Source: JANXQG01 sp037147235
GTDB lineage: Bacteria > Planctomycetota > Planctomycetia > Pirellulales > Thermoguttaceae
Reading direction: 5' to 3'
Length of the DNA stretch: 41,433 bases
NCBI GenBank assembly: GCA_037147235.1
Contig: JBAWVO010000021.1
Coordinates: 1-41,433 of the forward strand
Shown here: piece by piece, positions 25,682-33,413 of the stretch
How the letters are laid out: each line of letters starts with the position of its first letter
Numbering within the stretch: the first letter of the stretch is position 1
Made by a program: the position numbers and the translations under genes
Notes under the pieces: generated by a model
Seen by the model: only the letters and a program-made list of their open reading frames with translations
Databases searched by the model: none
What the model was told of the DNA's origin: nothing

Positions 25682-26755
25682 GTGTTTACCCCGACCCTAT
25701 CTCCCGAAGACCTAGACCACGTACTCGCCCACACGCGAGACGACTGGGAGGAACTGCGCGGCCAGCGGCTCTTCATCACCGGGGGAACCGGCTTCTTTGG
25801 AATGTGGCTGGTCGAGACCTTCCTTTGGGCCAACCAGAAGTTAAACTTGGGTGCCGAGGCTCTTGTTCTATCGCGCAATCCAGCCGCATTCCTGCGAAAA
25901 ATGCCGCATTTGGCGGGACAGCCAGCCTTGTCTTTCCACGCAGGAGACGTGACGTCGTTTGAGTTTCCGGAGGGACATTTTTCGCATGTCGTTCATGCGG
26001 CCACGGCCGCCAGTGCAGCCCTGAACGCCGAGTCGCCGCTGCTCATGCTCGACACGATTGTGGCCGGCACCCGGCGGACGCTCGATTTCGCCAGGCATTG
26101 TGGGGCGAAAAAGTTCCTGCTTACGAGTTCCGGTGCCGTCTATGGCCCGCAGCCGCCCGACGTTGCCAATGTGCCGGAGGATTACCGTGGGGGGCCAGAC
26201 CCTCTGGATCCGGCCTCGGCTTATGGCGAAGGGAAGCGACTTGCCGAACACCTCTGCTCCGTATACGCTCGAAGTTATGGGATTGAGGCGAAGATCGCGA
26301 GGTGTTTTGCCTTCGTCGGACCTTATTTGCCGCTGGACTCGCATTTTGCCATCGGAAACTTTATTCGCGACGCATTGGCCGGGGGGCCAATTATTGTCCG
26401 TGGTGACGGAACGCCGCTTAGGTCCTATTTGTATGCTGCCGATTTGGCGATTTGGCTTTGGAAGATTCTGTTTCGCGGGGTCTCCTGTAGATCTTATAAT
26501 GTAGGTTCGGACGAAGACGTGACGATCGACTACCTAGCTCGCTGCGTGGCACAAACCGTGGGCGATGACATAGCCGTAAATGTTCTGGAGAAACCGGTTC
26601 CAAACGGGATCCCCGCGCGCTATGTTCCGCAGGTGACTCGGGCGAAACAGGAATTGGGGCTTATGGTGAGCATCACCTTGCGAGAGGCGATCAAGGGAAT
26701 CGCGGAATTCGTACGAAAACACGATGCTAAAAGCAGGAAACTTTCTTTGTTCTAA
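25682..26755 (+). CDS. NAD-dependent epimerase/dehydratase-family sugar enzyme
   Basis: 357 residues from GTG 25682, the only usable start before an in-frame stop. Extended SDR: ITGGTGFFGMWLVE (NAD binding), VVHAATAAS, LLTSSGAVYGPQ and ASAYGEGKRLAE (Tyr-x3-Lys), plus the substrate-binding RSYLYAADLAIWL. Such enzymes reduce or epimerise nucleotide sugars. Beside rfbF, rfbG and a thiamine-diphosphate enzyme, it is a candidate for reducing the keto group of a two-carbon branch (a YerF-like role) or of C-4. The exact step is inference. It is preceded by a nearly leaderless promoter. Confidence 0.88.
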   Translation: MFTPTLSPEDLDHVLAHTRDDWEELRGQRLFITGGTGFFGMWLVETFLWANQKLNLGAEALVLSRNPAAFLRKMPHLAGQPALSFHAGDVTSFEFPEGHFSHVVHAATAASAALNAESPLLMLDTIVAGTRRTLDFARHCGAKKFLLTSSGAVYGPQPPDVANVPEDYRGGPDPLDPASAYGEGKRLAEHLCSVYARSYGIEAKIARCFAFVGPYLPLDSHFAIGNFIRDALAGGPIIVRGDGTPLRSYLYAADLAIWLWKILFRGVSCRSYNVGSDEDVTIDYLARCVAQTVGDDIAVNVLEKPVPNGIPARYVPQVTRAKQELGLMVSITLREAIKGIAEFVRKHDAKSRKLSLF

Positions 26756-26800
26756 ACGGACAGCCTACTTGGCTATTTTCTTGCAAATTGAGACTTAACA

Positions 26801-28528
26801 TTGAAAGCCTCCGACGCTGTCGCCCGATTCCTCATTGCGCATCGTGTTCAAACCTGCTTTGAACTCGTGGGCGGTATGATTACCCATCTTCTTGATAGCT
26901 TCGCGCAATCAGGCAAGTTCAATATCATCTCGATGCACCATGAACAATCCGCGGCGTTTGCCGCAGAGGGTGTGGCAAGGTATTCCAAGGGAAAAACAAT
27001 TGCTCTGGCAATGGGTACCAGTGGCCCTGGGGCGACGAATTTGCTGACGGGTATTGGCAGTTGTTGGTTTGACTCCGTTCCCTGTCTGTTTATCACGGGT
27101 CAAGTGAACACCCGCGAGCTTAAAGGAGCACGCGGCATAAGGCAGCAAGGTTTTCAGGAACTCGATATTGTCCAGGTTGTACGTTCGGTGACCAAATATG
27201 CGGCGAGGGTAGATCGCGCCGAAGACCTTCTGCCTGAATTGCATCGGGCATTGACGATATCCTTGAGTGGGCGTCAAGGCCCCGTGTTGCTGGATCTACC
27301 CAATGATGTTCAAAGAGCGGATATTTCAAATTCCCTGGTGGATGAATGGTTGAACATACCATTAGAAGTGAGTGCCGGTCCCGAGATAAACCCAATCGAT
27401 CTGAAACGCCTGAAAGTCTTGTGCAGTGAATCGAAGCGACCATTATTTTGCATCGGTGGCGGCGCGAGTTGGTCTAACTCAATGGACGGATGGCTGTTGA
27501 TGGCTGAGGCTCTGGGTATTCCCTATGTTTCCACGCTCATGGGGCATGAGCGGATAATTGCGCGCGAGCATTACTTCAACTTGATCGGCAGTTATGGAAA
27601 TCGCGAGGCTAACTGGGCTGTTCAGAACTGCGATTTACTCATGGTTCTGGGTGCTCGTCTCGACGTGCGGCAGACCGGGGCCGACACGAATGACTTTGCC
27701 CGTAAAGCGCGTATCGTCCAGATTGACATTGATCCTTGCCAATTGGGGAATCGAATTCATGCCGATCTCAATATCTGTGCATCGGCTGAAAGTTTTTTTA
27801 AGGGCTTTCCTCTCGGTTCAGATACATTTCCTAATCTGGAGAAGTCATGGTTGTTGGATATCTCGTTACAGCGCGACCATGCTCAAATCAATGAATATTC
27901 AGACTGGGTGATTAGCCCTAGTGAGATTATCAAAAAACTGAATCACCTTCTTGCGGACCAACCCGTGGACTATGTTTGCGATGTAGGCAATCATCAAATG
28001 TGGGCAGCACATAACCTGCGTCTTTCGCCGAATCAGGCCGTTCATTATAGTGGCGGCATGGGAGCGATGGGATTTGCCTTGCCCGCTGCAATTGGGATTT
28101 CTATTCAGTCCAAAGCCAAATCCGTGGTGATCACCGGTGACGGTAGTCTACAAATCAATATTCAGGAATTGGATACCCTTCGGCGTTTGGCACTGGATAT
28201 CACCATTATCGTAATGAACAACTCGGTATTAGGCATGGTCAAGAATTTCCAGGATATGTACTTTGACGGTCGTGACCAATCCACTCGAAAAGGTTATAGC
28301 AGACCGTCATTCACGGATATTGCAGTGGCCTATGGGATCGAGGCGCATCGTGCCGATAACGCAGCGGATACGGATCGAGTATTGAGTTTAATCGCCGGCC
28401 ACAAAGGCCCACTGCTCCTTGAGATCATGATGGATGGCGCGACGGAATGTCGTCCGCGATTGGCCTTTGGCTCAAAACTTGATGAGCAGATTCCGACGTT
28501 GAACGATAATCCGACTACCCTACCCTAA
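26801..28528 (+). CDS. Thiamine-diphosphate enzyme, acetolactate-synthase-like (YerE candidate)
   Basis: 575 residues from TTG 26801. The catalytic Glu is E48 (MHHEQSAAFAAEG). The ThDP/metal motif GDGS starts at 446 and ends with NN at 473-474. AHAS-type features include GTSGPGATNLLTGI, SGRQGPVLLDLPNDVQ and GGMGAMGFALPAAIG. Known relatives make acetolactate, but YerE, from yersiniose synthesis, adds a pyruvate-derived acetyl unit to C-4 of a CDP-keto-deoxyhexose. The neighbours (rfbF, rfbG, epimerase/reductase, glycosyltransferase) favour that role. No AHAS small subunit or other branched-chain amino-acid gene is nearby. The gene is visibly more AT-rich than its neighbours, hinting at transfer. 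The 45-base gap before it has no ribosome site. Confidence 0.88.
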   Translation: MKASDAVARFLIAHRVQTCFELVGGMITHLLDSFAQSGKFNIISMHHEQSAAFAAEGVARYSKGKTIALAMGTSGPGATNLLTGIGSCWFDSVPCLFITGQVNTRELKGARGIRQQGFQELDIVQVVRSVTKYAARVDRAEDLLPELHRALTISLSGRQGPVLLDLPNDVQRADISNSLVDEWLNIPLEVSAGPEINPIDLKRLKVLCSESKRPLFCIGGGASWSNSMDGWLLMAEALGIPYVSTLMGHERIIAREHYFNLIGSYGNREANWAVQNCDLLMVLGARLDVRQTGADTNDFARKARIVQIDIDPCQLGNRIHADLNICASAESFFKGFPLGSDTFPNLEKSWLLDISLQRDHAQINEYSDWVISPSEIIKKLNHLLADQPVDYVCDVGNHQMWAAHNLRLSPNQAVHYSGGMGAMGFALPAAIGISIQSKAKSVVITGDGSLQINIQELDTLRRLALDITIIVMNNSVLGMVKNFQDMYFDGRDQSTRKGYSRPSFTDIAVAYGIEAHRADNAADTDRVLSLIAGHKGPLLLEIMMDGATECRPRLAFGSKLDEQIPTLNDNPTTLP

Positions 28529-28530
28529 TC

Positions 28531-28655
28531 TAAGGAGCTGTTCAAAAATAACTTAGCCGTTTCGTTTTCGTGGACTTAGCCATTCCCAAAGAAACCCCGG
28601 AAAATACGAAGATGCCTGGATATAAACGGCTAAGTTATTTTTGAACAGCGACTAA
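28531..28655. mobile_element. 125-bp MITE, copy 2
   Basis: All 125 bases are identical to 21798-21922 and in the same orientation, including the TAA borders. It begins two bases after the thiamine-diphosphate gene stop and ends 61 bases before the glycosyltransferase start. The hairpin could also act on the transcript. Confidence 0.88.
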
Positions 28656-28716
28656 ACCATCGAATGCTTCAGAATTTAGGATGCGTGGTGGACAGTCTCA
28701 ATTGGGAGATCACATA

Positions 28717-29658
28717 ATGCCAAAGAAACTCGTCAGTGTTGTCACTCCCTGTTACAACGAAGAAGACAACGTCGAGGAGGTCTATCGGCGCGTCAAGGCC
28801 GTATTTGACGCGTCAACGGACTATCGTTACGAACACATTTTCATCGACAATGCCTCCAGGGACAAAACGCGGATAATCCTCAAGCGACTAGCGGAAACCG
28901 ATAAGAATGTGAAAGTGATTCTCAACACGCGAAACTTCGGGCATATCCGTTCGCCGTACTACGGAATGCTACAGGCTCGTGGGGATGCCGTAATCAGTGT
29001 TGTCGCCGACCTCCAGGATCCGCCGGAGATGATCCCGGATTTCCTTCGTGCTTGGGAAAGCGGATACAAGATTGTCCTGGCCCAAAAAACAAAGAGCGAA
29101 GAGTCTCGCCTGTTCTTTTTCATCCGCGGTACGTACTACTATATCGCTCGCAAACTCGCGGATATCGATCTGCTGGACAACGTCACCGGTTTCGGACTCT
29201 ATGATCGGGCGGTGGTGGACGTCCTGCGGCGCATTGATGATCCATACCCCTATTTCCGGGGGCTGATCTGCGACGTGGGGTTCCCGCGTTATATGATCCC
29301 TTTCACCCAACCCACGCGCAAACGCGGGTTGACCAAGAATAATTTGTATACGCTCTATGACCTAGCGATGCTGGGCATCACGAACCATTCAAAAATCCCC
29401 CTGCGGCTGGCCACGTTCGCCGGCTTCTGCATCGGAGCACTGAGCCTGTTGACGGCCGTTCTTTACTTTGCCTACAAGCTTGTCTTCTGGAACAACTTCC
29501 AGGTGGGCATTGCCCCGCTGGTCATCGGCATTTTCTTCTTCGGTGCTGTTCAATTATTCTTTACGGGTATTCTTGGAGAGTACATAGGAGCAATTCACAC
29601 GCAGGTCTTGAAACGCCCGCTGGTGATTGAAAGCGAACGCATCAATTTTGAGGATTGA
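28717..29658 (+). CDS. GT2 glycosyltransferase, GtrB/DPM-like
   Basis: 313 residues from ATG 28717 with a GGGAG site; ATG 28681 is an alternative. The GT-A domain shows SVVTPCYNEEDNV, FIDNASRDKT and the acceptor-side motif ADLQDPPE typical of polyprenyl-phosphate glycosyltransferases. Two C-terminal membrane helices follow (ATFAGFCIGALSLLTAVLYF and PLVIGIFFFGAVQLFFTGIL). Relatives such as GtrB move a sugar from a nucleotide donor to undecaprenyl phosphate on the inner face of the membrane. It could use the CDP-sugar made by the preceding genes, though UDP-sugars are commoner donors. Confidence 0.9.
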   Translation: MPKKLVSVVTPCYNEEDNVEEVYRRVKAVFDASTDYRYEHIFIDNASRDKTRIILKRLAETDKNVKVILNTRNFGHIRSPYYGMLQARGDAVISVVADLQDPPEMIPDFLRAWESGYKIVLAQKTKSEESRLFFFIRGTYYYIARKLADIDLLDNVTGFGLYDRAVVDVLRRIDDPYPYFRGLICDVGFPRYMIPFTQPTRKRGLTKNNLYTLYDLAMLGITNHSKIPLRLATFAGFCIGALSLLTAVLYFAYKLVFWNNFQVGIAPLVIGIFFFGAVQLFFTGILGEYIGAIHTQVLKRPLVIESERINFED

Positions 29659-29794
29659 TGACGTTACAAGTAGGAGCTAAAAACGATCATCCAGAACCAG
29701 GCCATGCCCGCTTTCGGCGGCGTGAAACTTACGGTTCCTTCACCACGGCATGGCATTTCTCTCGAAACAGTTCCCGTTCGGTCTCGGTTGTGCC

Positions 29795-31630
29795 TCACGG
29801 AGAACTCTTTTCCGGTTCGTACCACTCTCCGCGCAACCAATCGACCAGCAGTTCCAACTCTTGCTGGCTGAGGACGTTCTTCTTCGTATCGGTCGCCGAT
29901 TCCACATAGACCGGCATGCGGTCATTTTCCTTGCCATAGAATCGCGTGTGGGCCGAATTGCCGACGATGCCGATGAGCCAATCGCGGCTACCGTATCCCG
30001 TCAGGTCTGGGCCTCTCGCACCGGTGCCTTTGTGCGGACTATGAAAGGTGTGGCAGTCGGTGCAGTTCTCCGTGATGAGGTTCTTTCCGGCGGTGCTATT
30101 CGCTAGATCGCGGCGGTCGGCATCGCTCGGTAGCTTCAGTGCCGCCTCATGGGAAAGTGCTTGGATAATCTGCTGCTGTTCCTTGACATCGAGTTCGGCG
30201 AAGGTTTCCTTGATGAACCCATACATTTTCTTCTGCTTGAACTTCGTGTTGCCGAAGAATCTTGGGCTGGAAATACCCTTGACCTGCATAAAGTCGGTGA
30301 GCCATTTCCGGCTGGCAAAGCCGTAAAGGTCCGGGGCCGTCGGCTTCTCGGGACGGTTGATCCCAACGATGGCCAGACCGCTGAAGTCGTGGCAATTGGC
30401 ACAGTATTGGTTGAAGATTCGCGGGCCTTGGGTCATGGCGTCCATGCGCAGCAACGTCCCTGCGCCGCTGGCGGGAATTTTCTGCGGCGATTCCGCAAGC
30501 TCCTTCACTCGTTGGGCCTGCTGGTGGCCTTCTTGCATCGCGACTTGGTATTTCTCATTTTTGGTGTCGCCCGAATAGGATTGCCAAGTGAGTAATCCCA
30601 GTCCGCTCAATACGAGAAGGGTCAGGGCGATATTGAGCGACCGACCGGCAAGGTTCCGGCCAATGAACGGCATGGCGAAGAAGAGCAGCACGGTCAGCCC
30701 TGGGATGACAAAGATCGAGATCATCTCCGACCATCCGCCGAGCATTTCATGAAGCTGATAGAGGCCGCGGAACGACCACTCGGGCCGTGCCGTGCCTGGG
30801 TCGTCAATGGGATTGGCCGGAGCCCCCAGTTCGATGCCGGCCTGCGGACCACGAACACCGTGGCTCGCCGACAGCCCCACGACGATTACCAACACGATGA
30901 AGCAAGCGGCCACGTCGCGCCAGGCCTGATGGGGCCAATAGGGCACGCCCTCACCCCCTGCCCCTCTCCCGGAACGAGAGGGGAGACGGCTCGCTTCCAA
31001 ACCATGACGCGAAGCCAGATGGGCATGGAGCAATATCAATCCCAGCAAAGCGGCCGTGCAGATCCCGATGTGCAGTGCCAGAAAACGAGTGAGCGCAAGG
31101 GTGCCGAACTGCGGGCCGCCGATCGCAAGTTTGGAGAGCCAGGGACCGATCATGGGCAGGTGCGAAAGGTAGGCGATGCGGATACTTGTGGCCCAAAAAC
31201 TGTTCTGGTCCCAGGAGAGCAGGTCGCCGGTGAGATTCAGCCCCAGCGTTGCCAGGCCCATCAACAAGACGGTCCAGAAAAGGAACTCGCGCGGCGCACG
31301 GTAGGTGCCGCGGAGGATCATCTGCACCAGGTAAATACCCACTAGTACCAGCATCGTCTGGCCCATGTAAAAGTGCATCGCTCGCAGCAGCCAGCCGCCG
31401 GTCACTTGATATTGCAGGTAGTAAACGCTTTCCCAAGAGCTTTGTGCCCCGGCACTGTAATACATCCAGAGAACCAGCCCGCTGATTGCCTGAACCATGA
31501 AGGCAAAAGCGATCGTCGTGGGCCAGACAAACCGCCACGCCGGCCCGCCGGCAATAGGCCGCTGAAACCAGTTACCCAACGAGGTAAGAAGGCCGGTGCG
31601 TTGATCGAGCCAATGAAACAAGGGCATCAT
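29795..31630 (-). CDS. Cytochrome b fused to a dihaem cytochrome c domain
   Basis: 611 residues. Residues 30-210 form the cytochrome b6-like part with several membrane helices; 235-350 form the subunit IV-like part (PEWSF at 283 replaces the usual PEWY). 380-611 is a soluble region with two haem c sites, C410-x2-C413-H414 and C523-x2-C526-H527. Haem b ligands by spacing: H86, H187 and H202 are present, but position 100 is Tyr (TAC, 31331-31333) instead of His. Residues 214-229 come from a dispersed repeat and lie in the loop between the two membrane parts. With the adjacent Rieske gene it forms a quinol:cytochrome c oxidoreductase. Whether haem bH is present is open. Confidence 0.9.
   Translation of the reverse strand: MMPLFHWLDQRTGLLTSLGNWFQRPIAGGPAWRFVWPTTIAFAFMVQAISGLVLWMYYSAGAQSSWESVYYLQYQVTGGWLLRAMHFYMGQTMLVLVGIYLVQMILRGTYRAPREFLFWTVLLMGLATLGLNLTGDLLSWDQNSFWATSIRIAYLSHLPMIGPWLSKLAIGGPQFGTLALTRFLALHIGICTAALLGLILLHAHLASRHGLEASRLPSRSGRGAGGEGVPYWPHQAWRDVAACFIVLVIVVGLSASHGVRGPQAGIELGAPANPIDDPGTARPEWSFRGLYQLHEMLGGWSEMISIFVIPGLTVLLFFAMPFIGRNLAGRSLNIALTLLVLSGLGLLTWQSYSGDTKNEKYQVAMQEGHQQAQRVKELAESPQKIPASGAGTLLRMDAMTQGPRIFNQYCANCHDFSGLAIVGINRPEKPTAPDLYGFASRKWLTDFMQVKGISSPRFFGNTKFKQKKMYGFIKETFAELDVKEQQQIIQALSHEAALKLPSDADRRDLANSTAGKNLITENCTDCHTFHSPHKGTGARGPDLTGYGSRDWLIGIVGNSAHTRFYGKENDRMPVYVESATDTKKNVLSQQELELLVDWLRGEWYEPEKSSP
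30949..30986 (-). repeat. GC-rich dispersed repeat, copy 4 (inside the cytochrome b gene)
   Basis: On the plus strand CCCTCACCCCCTGCCCCTCT then CCCGGAACGAGAGGGGAG. It is read on the minus strand as PSRSGRGAGGEG within the cytochrome b protein, keeping the frame. Confidence 0.85.
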
Positions 31631-31643
31631 AATTGAAAATCTT

Positions 31644-32180
31644 TCAAGTCTTGACGATCTTCCGTGAGGTTCCGTCCTGGAACTTTTTAAATTTCACCCA
31701 GACCTCCGTGCCGTCACGGATTTCAACCTCCAGAGTATCGAGGTCGCGAGGACTGATGCTCTTCGCATCGAGTCGGAGGCCTTGTCGATCAAACAACGCG
31801 CCGTGCGCAGGGCAGTAAAAATTCTTCTTCTCCGGATCGTAGGAAATGCAGCCGCCATTGTGCGGGCAGATGGTTTGTAACGCAAGGAAATTGTTTTCGC
31901 TGACTTGACAGAGGAAGATTGCCCCGACCGCCTCGGCCGGATAGCCGTTCCAAGCGTCCGTGCGGTCGTCAATCACGGGACAGCGTTGCGGCGGCCCAGC
32001 GACCGGCAGTGTGGCTAACGAAGCCACGCGGACCCACTTGCCCGTCGCGCTCTTTTGTCGCCAGGGATTGAGGAATGCCGCCAGTGCCGAGAGCGTCGGT
32101 ACCGCCAGGGCAATAGCCCCCAGGCCAAGGGCCGTGAGTTTTGCCAGGAATCCCCGGCGGTCAGGAGAAGGTGTGGGCAT
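31644..32180 (-). CDS. Rieske iron-sulfur protein
   Basis: 178 residues. The N-terminal DRRGFLAK fits a Tat signal and is followed by a hydrophobic anchor (LTALGLGAIALAVPTLSALA). The [2Fe-2S] ligands are C105-x-H107 (CPHNGGC) and C123-x2-H126 (CPAHGA). The second cysteine of the usual CPCHGS box is Ala, and the other box has its extra Cys one residue late, so the potential-raising disulfide is probably absent. It stands 13 bases before the cytochrome b gene in the same direction and is its electron-transfer partner. Confidence 0.92.
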   Translation of the reverse strand: MPTPSPDRRGFLAKLTALGLGAIALAVPTLSALAAFLNPWRQKSATGKWVRVASLATLPVAGPPQRCPVIDDRTDAWNGYPAEAVGAIFLCQVSENNFLALQTICPHNGGCISYDPEKKNFYCPAHGALFDRQGLRLDAKSISPRDLDTLEVEIRDGTEVWVKFKKFQDGTSRKIVKT

Positions 32181-32192
32181 GGTGAGTTAATG

Positions 32193-32332
32193 GAAATCCG
32201 AAATACGAATAACGAAATACGAAACAAATCGGAAATACGAAAAGCCAATGACCAAAACTCGCGGATCCAGAATGTTTCGAGCATTTCTCATTTGGATTTT
32301 GCATTTGTTTCGGATTTCGGATTTCGGATTTT
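32193..32332. repeat. Imperfect inverted array of GAAATACGAA / TTCGGATTTCGG units
   Basis: The left side (32193-32242) repeats AAATACGAA and AAATCCG; the right side (32304-32332) repeats CGGATTTCGGATTT in the opposite sense. The middle (about 60 bases) has no gene. The right side touches the nrnA stop. It resembles planctomycete intergenic repeats of unknown role. Confidence 0.6.
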
Positions 32333-33323
32333 AATTCTGCATTGCCGCTCGGACGGCTTCAAGCACGCGCGACCGTGCAACTTCGAGCGGCCCGTCCAAC
32401 GTGGCACCGGCCGCTTTCTTGTGGCCGCCGCCTTGGAAAATCTCGGCCAGCCTGCTGCAATCGACGTCCGATCGACTGCGTAGGCTCAGCTTGAACTGAC
32501 CGCTGGCCTGCTCGACCAGGATCACGGCCACTTCGGTGCCTTCCACGGTGAGCGTCAGGTTTATAATATCTTCCGTGTCGGAAGCCAACGCACCCGTAGC
32601 CGCGAAATCGGTTCGTTCGATCCAGGTGTGAACCAACCGGCCGCCAATCTCCGTGCTGGCCCGAGCCAGCGTGCGCCCAACAAGCTTCACGCGGGCCAAG
32701 CTGTCATGTTCGTAAAGATGCTTGTAAAGCAGATCGGGTTTTGCGCCGGCATCCACCAAGCGCCCGGCCAGCCGCAACGTGTCGGCCGTGGTCGAGGAGA
32801 AGCGGAACCAGCCGGTGTCGGTGGCCAGTGCCGTAAAGGCCGGCTGGGCGATCTCCGGCGTCAGTGGCACACTCAAGGCATCGGCCGCTTCAATGACTAT
32901 CCGGCCGGTGGCCTCGGCACCGGTGTTCTTGAACAACTCCGCCCCCAGGTCATCGCCGCTGACGTGATGATCCAGCACCACCTTGATCGCCTTGCTCTGC
33001 CGGATCACGTCGGCCATCTTGCCAAGCTGGATCCACGCGGTCGTGTCCAAAACAAGGATCACTTCGCGATCGGCAAGCTGCTCGGGATTTACCTCTTTGC
33101 CAAGCTGCTTGACTTTGTTTTGCGGGTCGAGGAAGGTCAGCGTCGGCGGAATGGCGAAATCGTTGACCAGCAGCACGTCTTTGCCAAGCGATTCCAGGAT
33201 GCCGGCCATCGCCAACTCGCTTCCCAAAGCGTCGCAGTCGGGCCGGACGTGGCAGACCAGCAGGAATCGCTGGTGCAAACGAACAATTTCAACAAATCGG
33301 GACCAAGCAATCGGTGAGCTCAT
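32331..33323 (-). CDS. nrnA: DHH-family nanoRNase/pAp phosphatase
   Basis: 330 residues. The DHH domain has CHVRPDCDALGSELA near the N-terminus, an ILVLDTTAWIQLG strand, and LDHH, the namesake motif, near residue 115. The DHHA1 domain ends with EIFQGGGHKKAAG (Gly-Gly-Gly-His). Members degrade 2-5-nt RNAs and dephosphorylate 3'-phosphoadenosine 5'-phosphate in the cytoplasm, using manganese. Length matches bacterial NrnA. ATG 33323 is the natural start. Confidence 0.92.
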   Translation of the reverse strand: MSSPIAWSRFVEIVRLHQRFLLVCHVRPDCDALGSELAMAGILESLGKDVLLVNDFAIPPTLTFLDPQNKVKQLGKEVNPEQLADREVILVLDTTAWIQLGKMADVIRQSKAIKVVLDHHVSGDDLGAELFKNTGAEATGRIVIEAADALSVPLTPEIAQPAFTALATDTGWFRFSSTTADTLRLAGRLVDAGAKPDLLYKHLYEHDSLARVKLVGRTLARASTEIGGRLVHTWIERTDFAATGALASDTEDIINLTLTVEGTEVAVILVEQASGQFKLSLRSRSDVDCSRLAEIFQGGGHKKAAGATLDGPLEVARSRVLEAVRAAMQN

Positions 33324-33413
33324 GAATCCTCGGCGGTGGATCGTGGGAAGATTAAGGAATAAAGCAATATAAACTAATCATGAGTGGTAGACAATACATC
33401 CCTTCATCGATCC

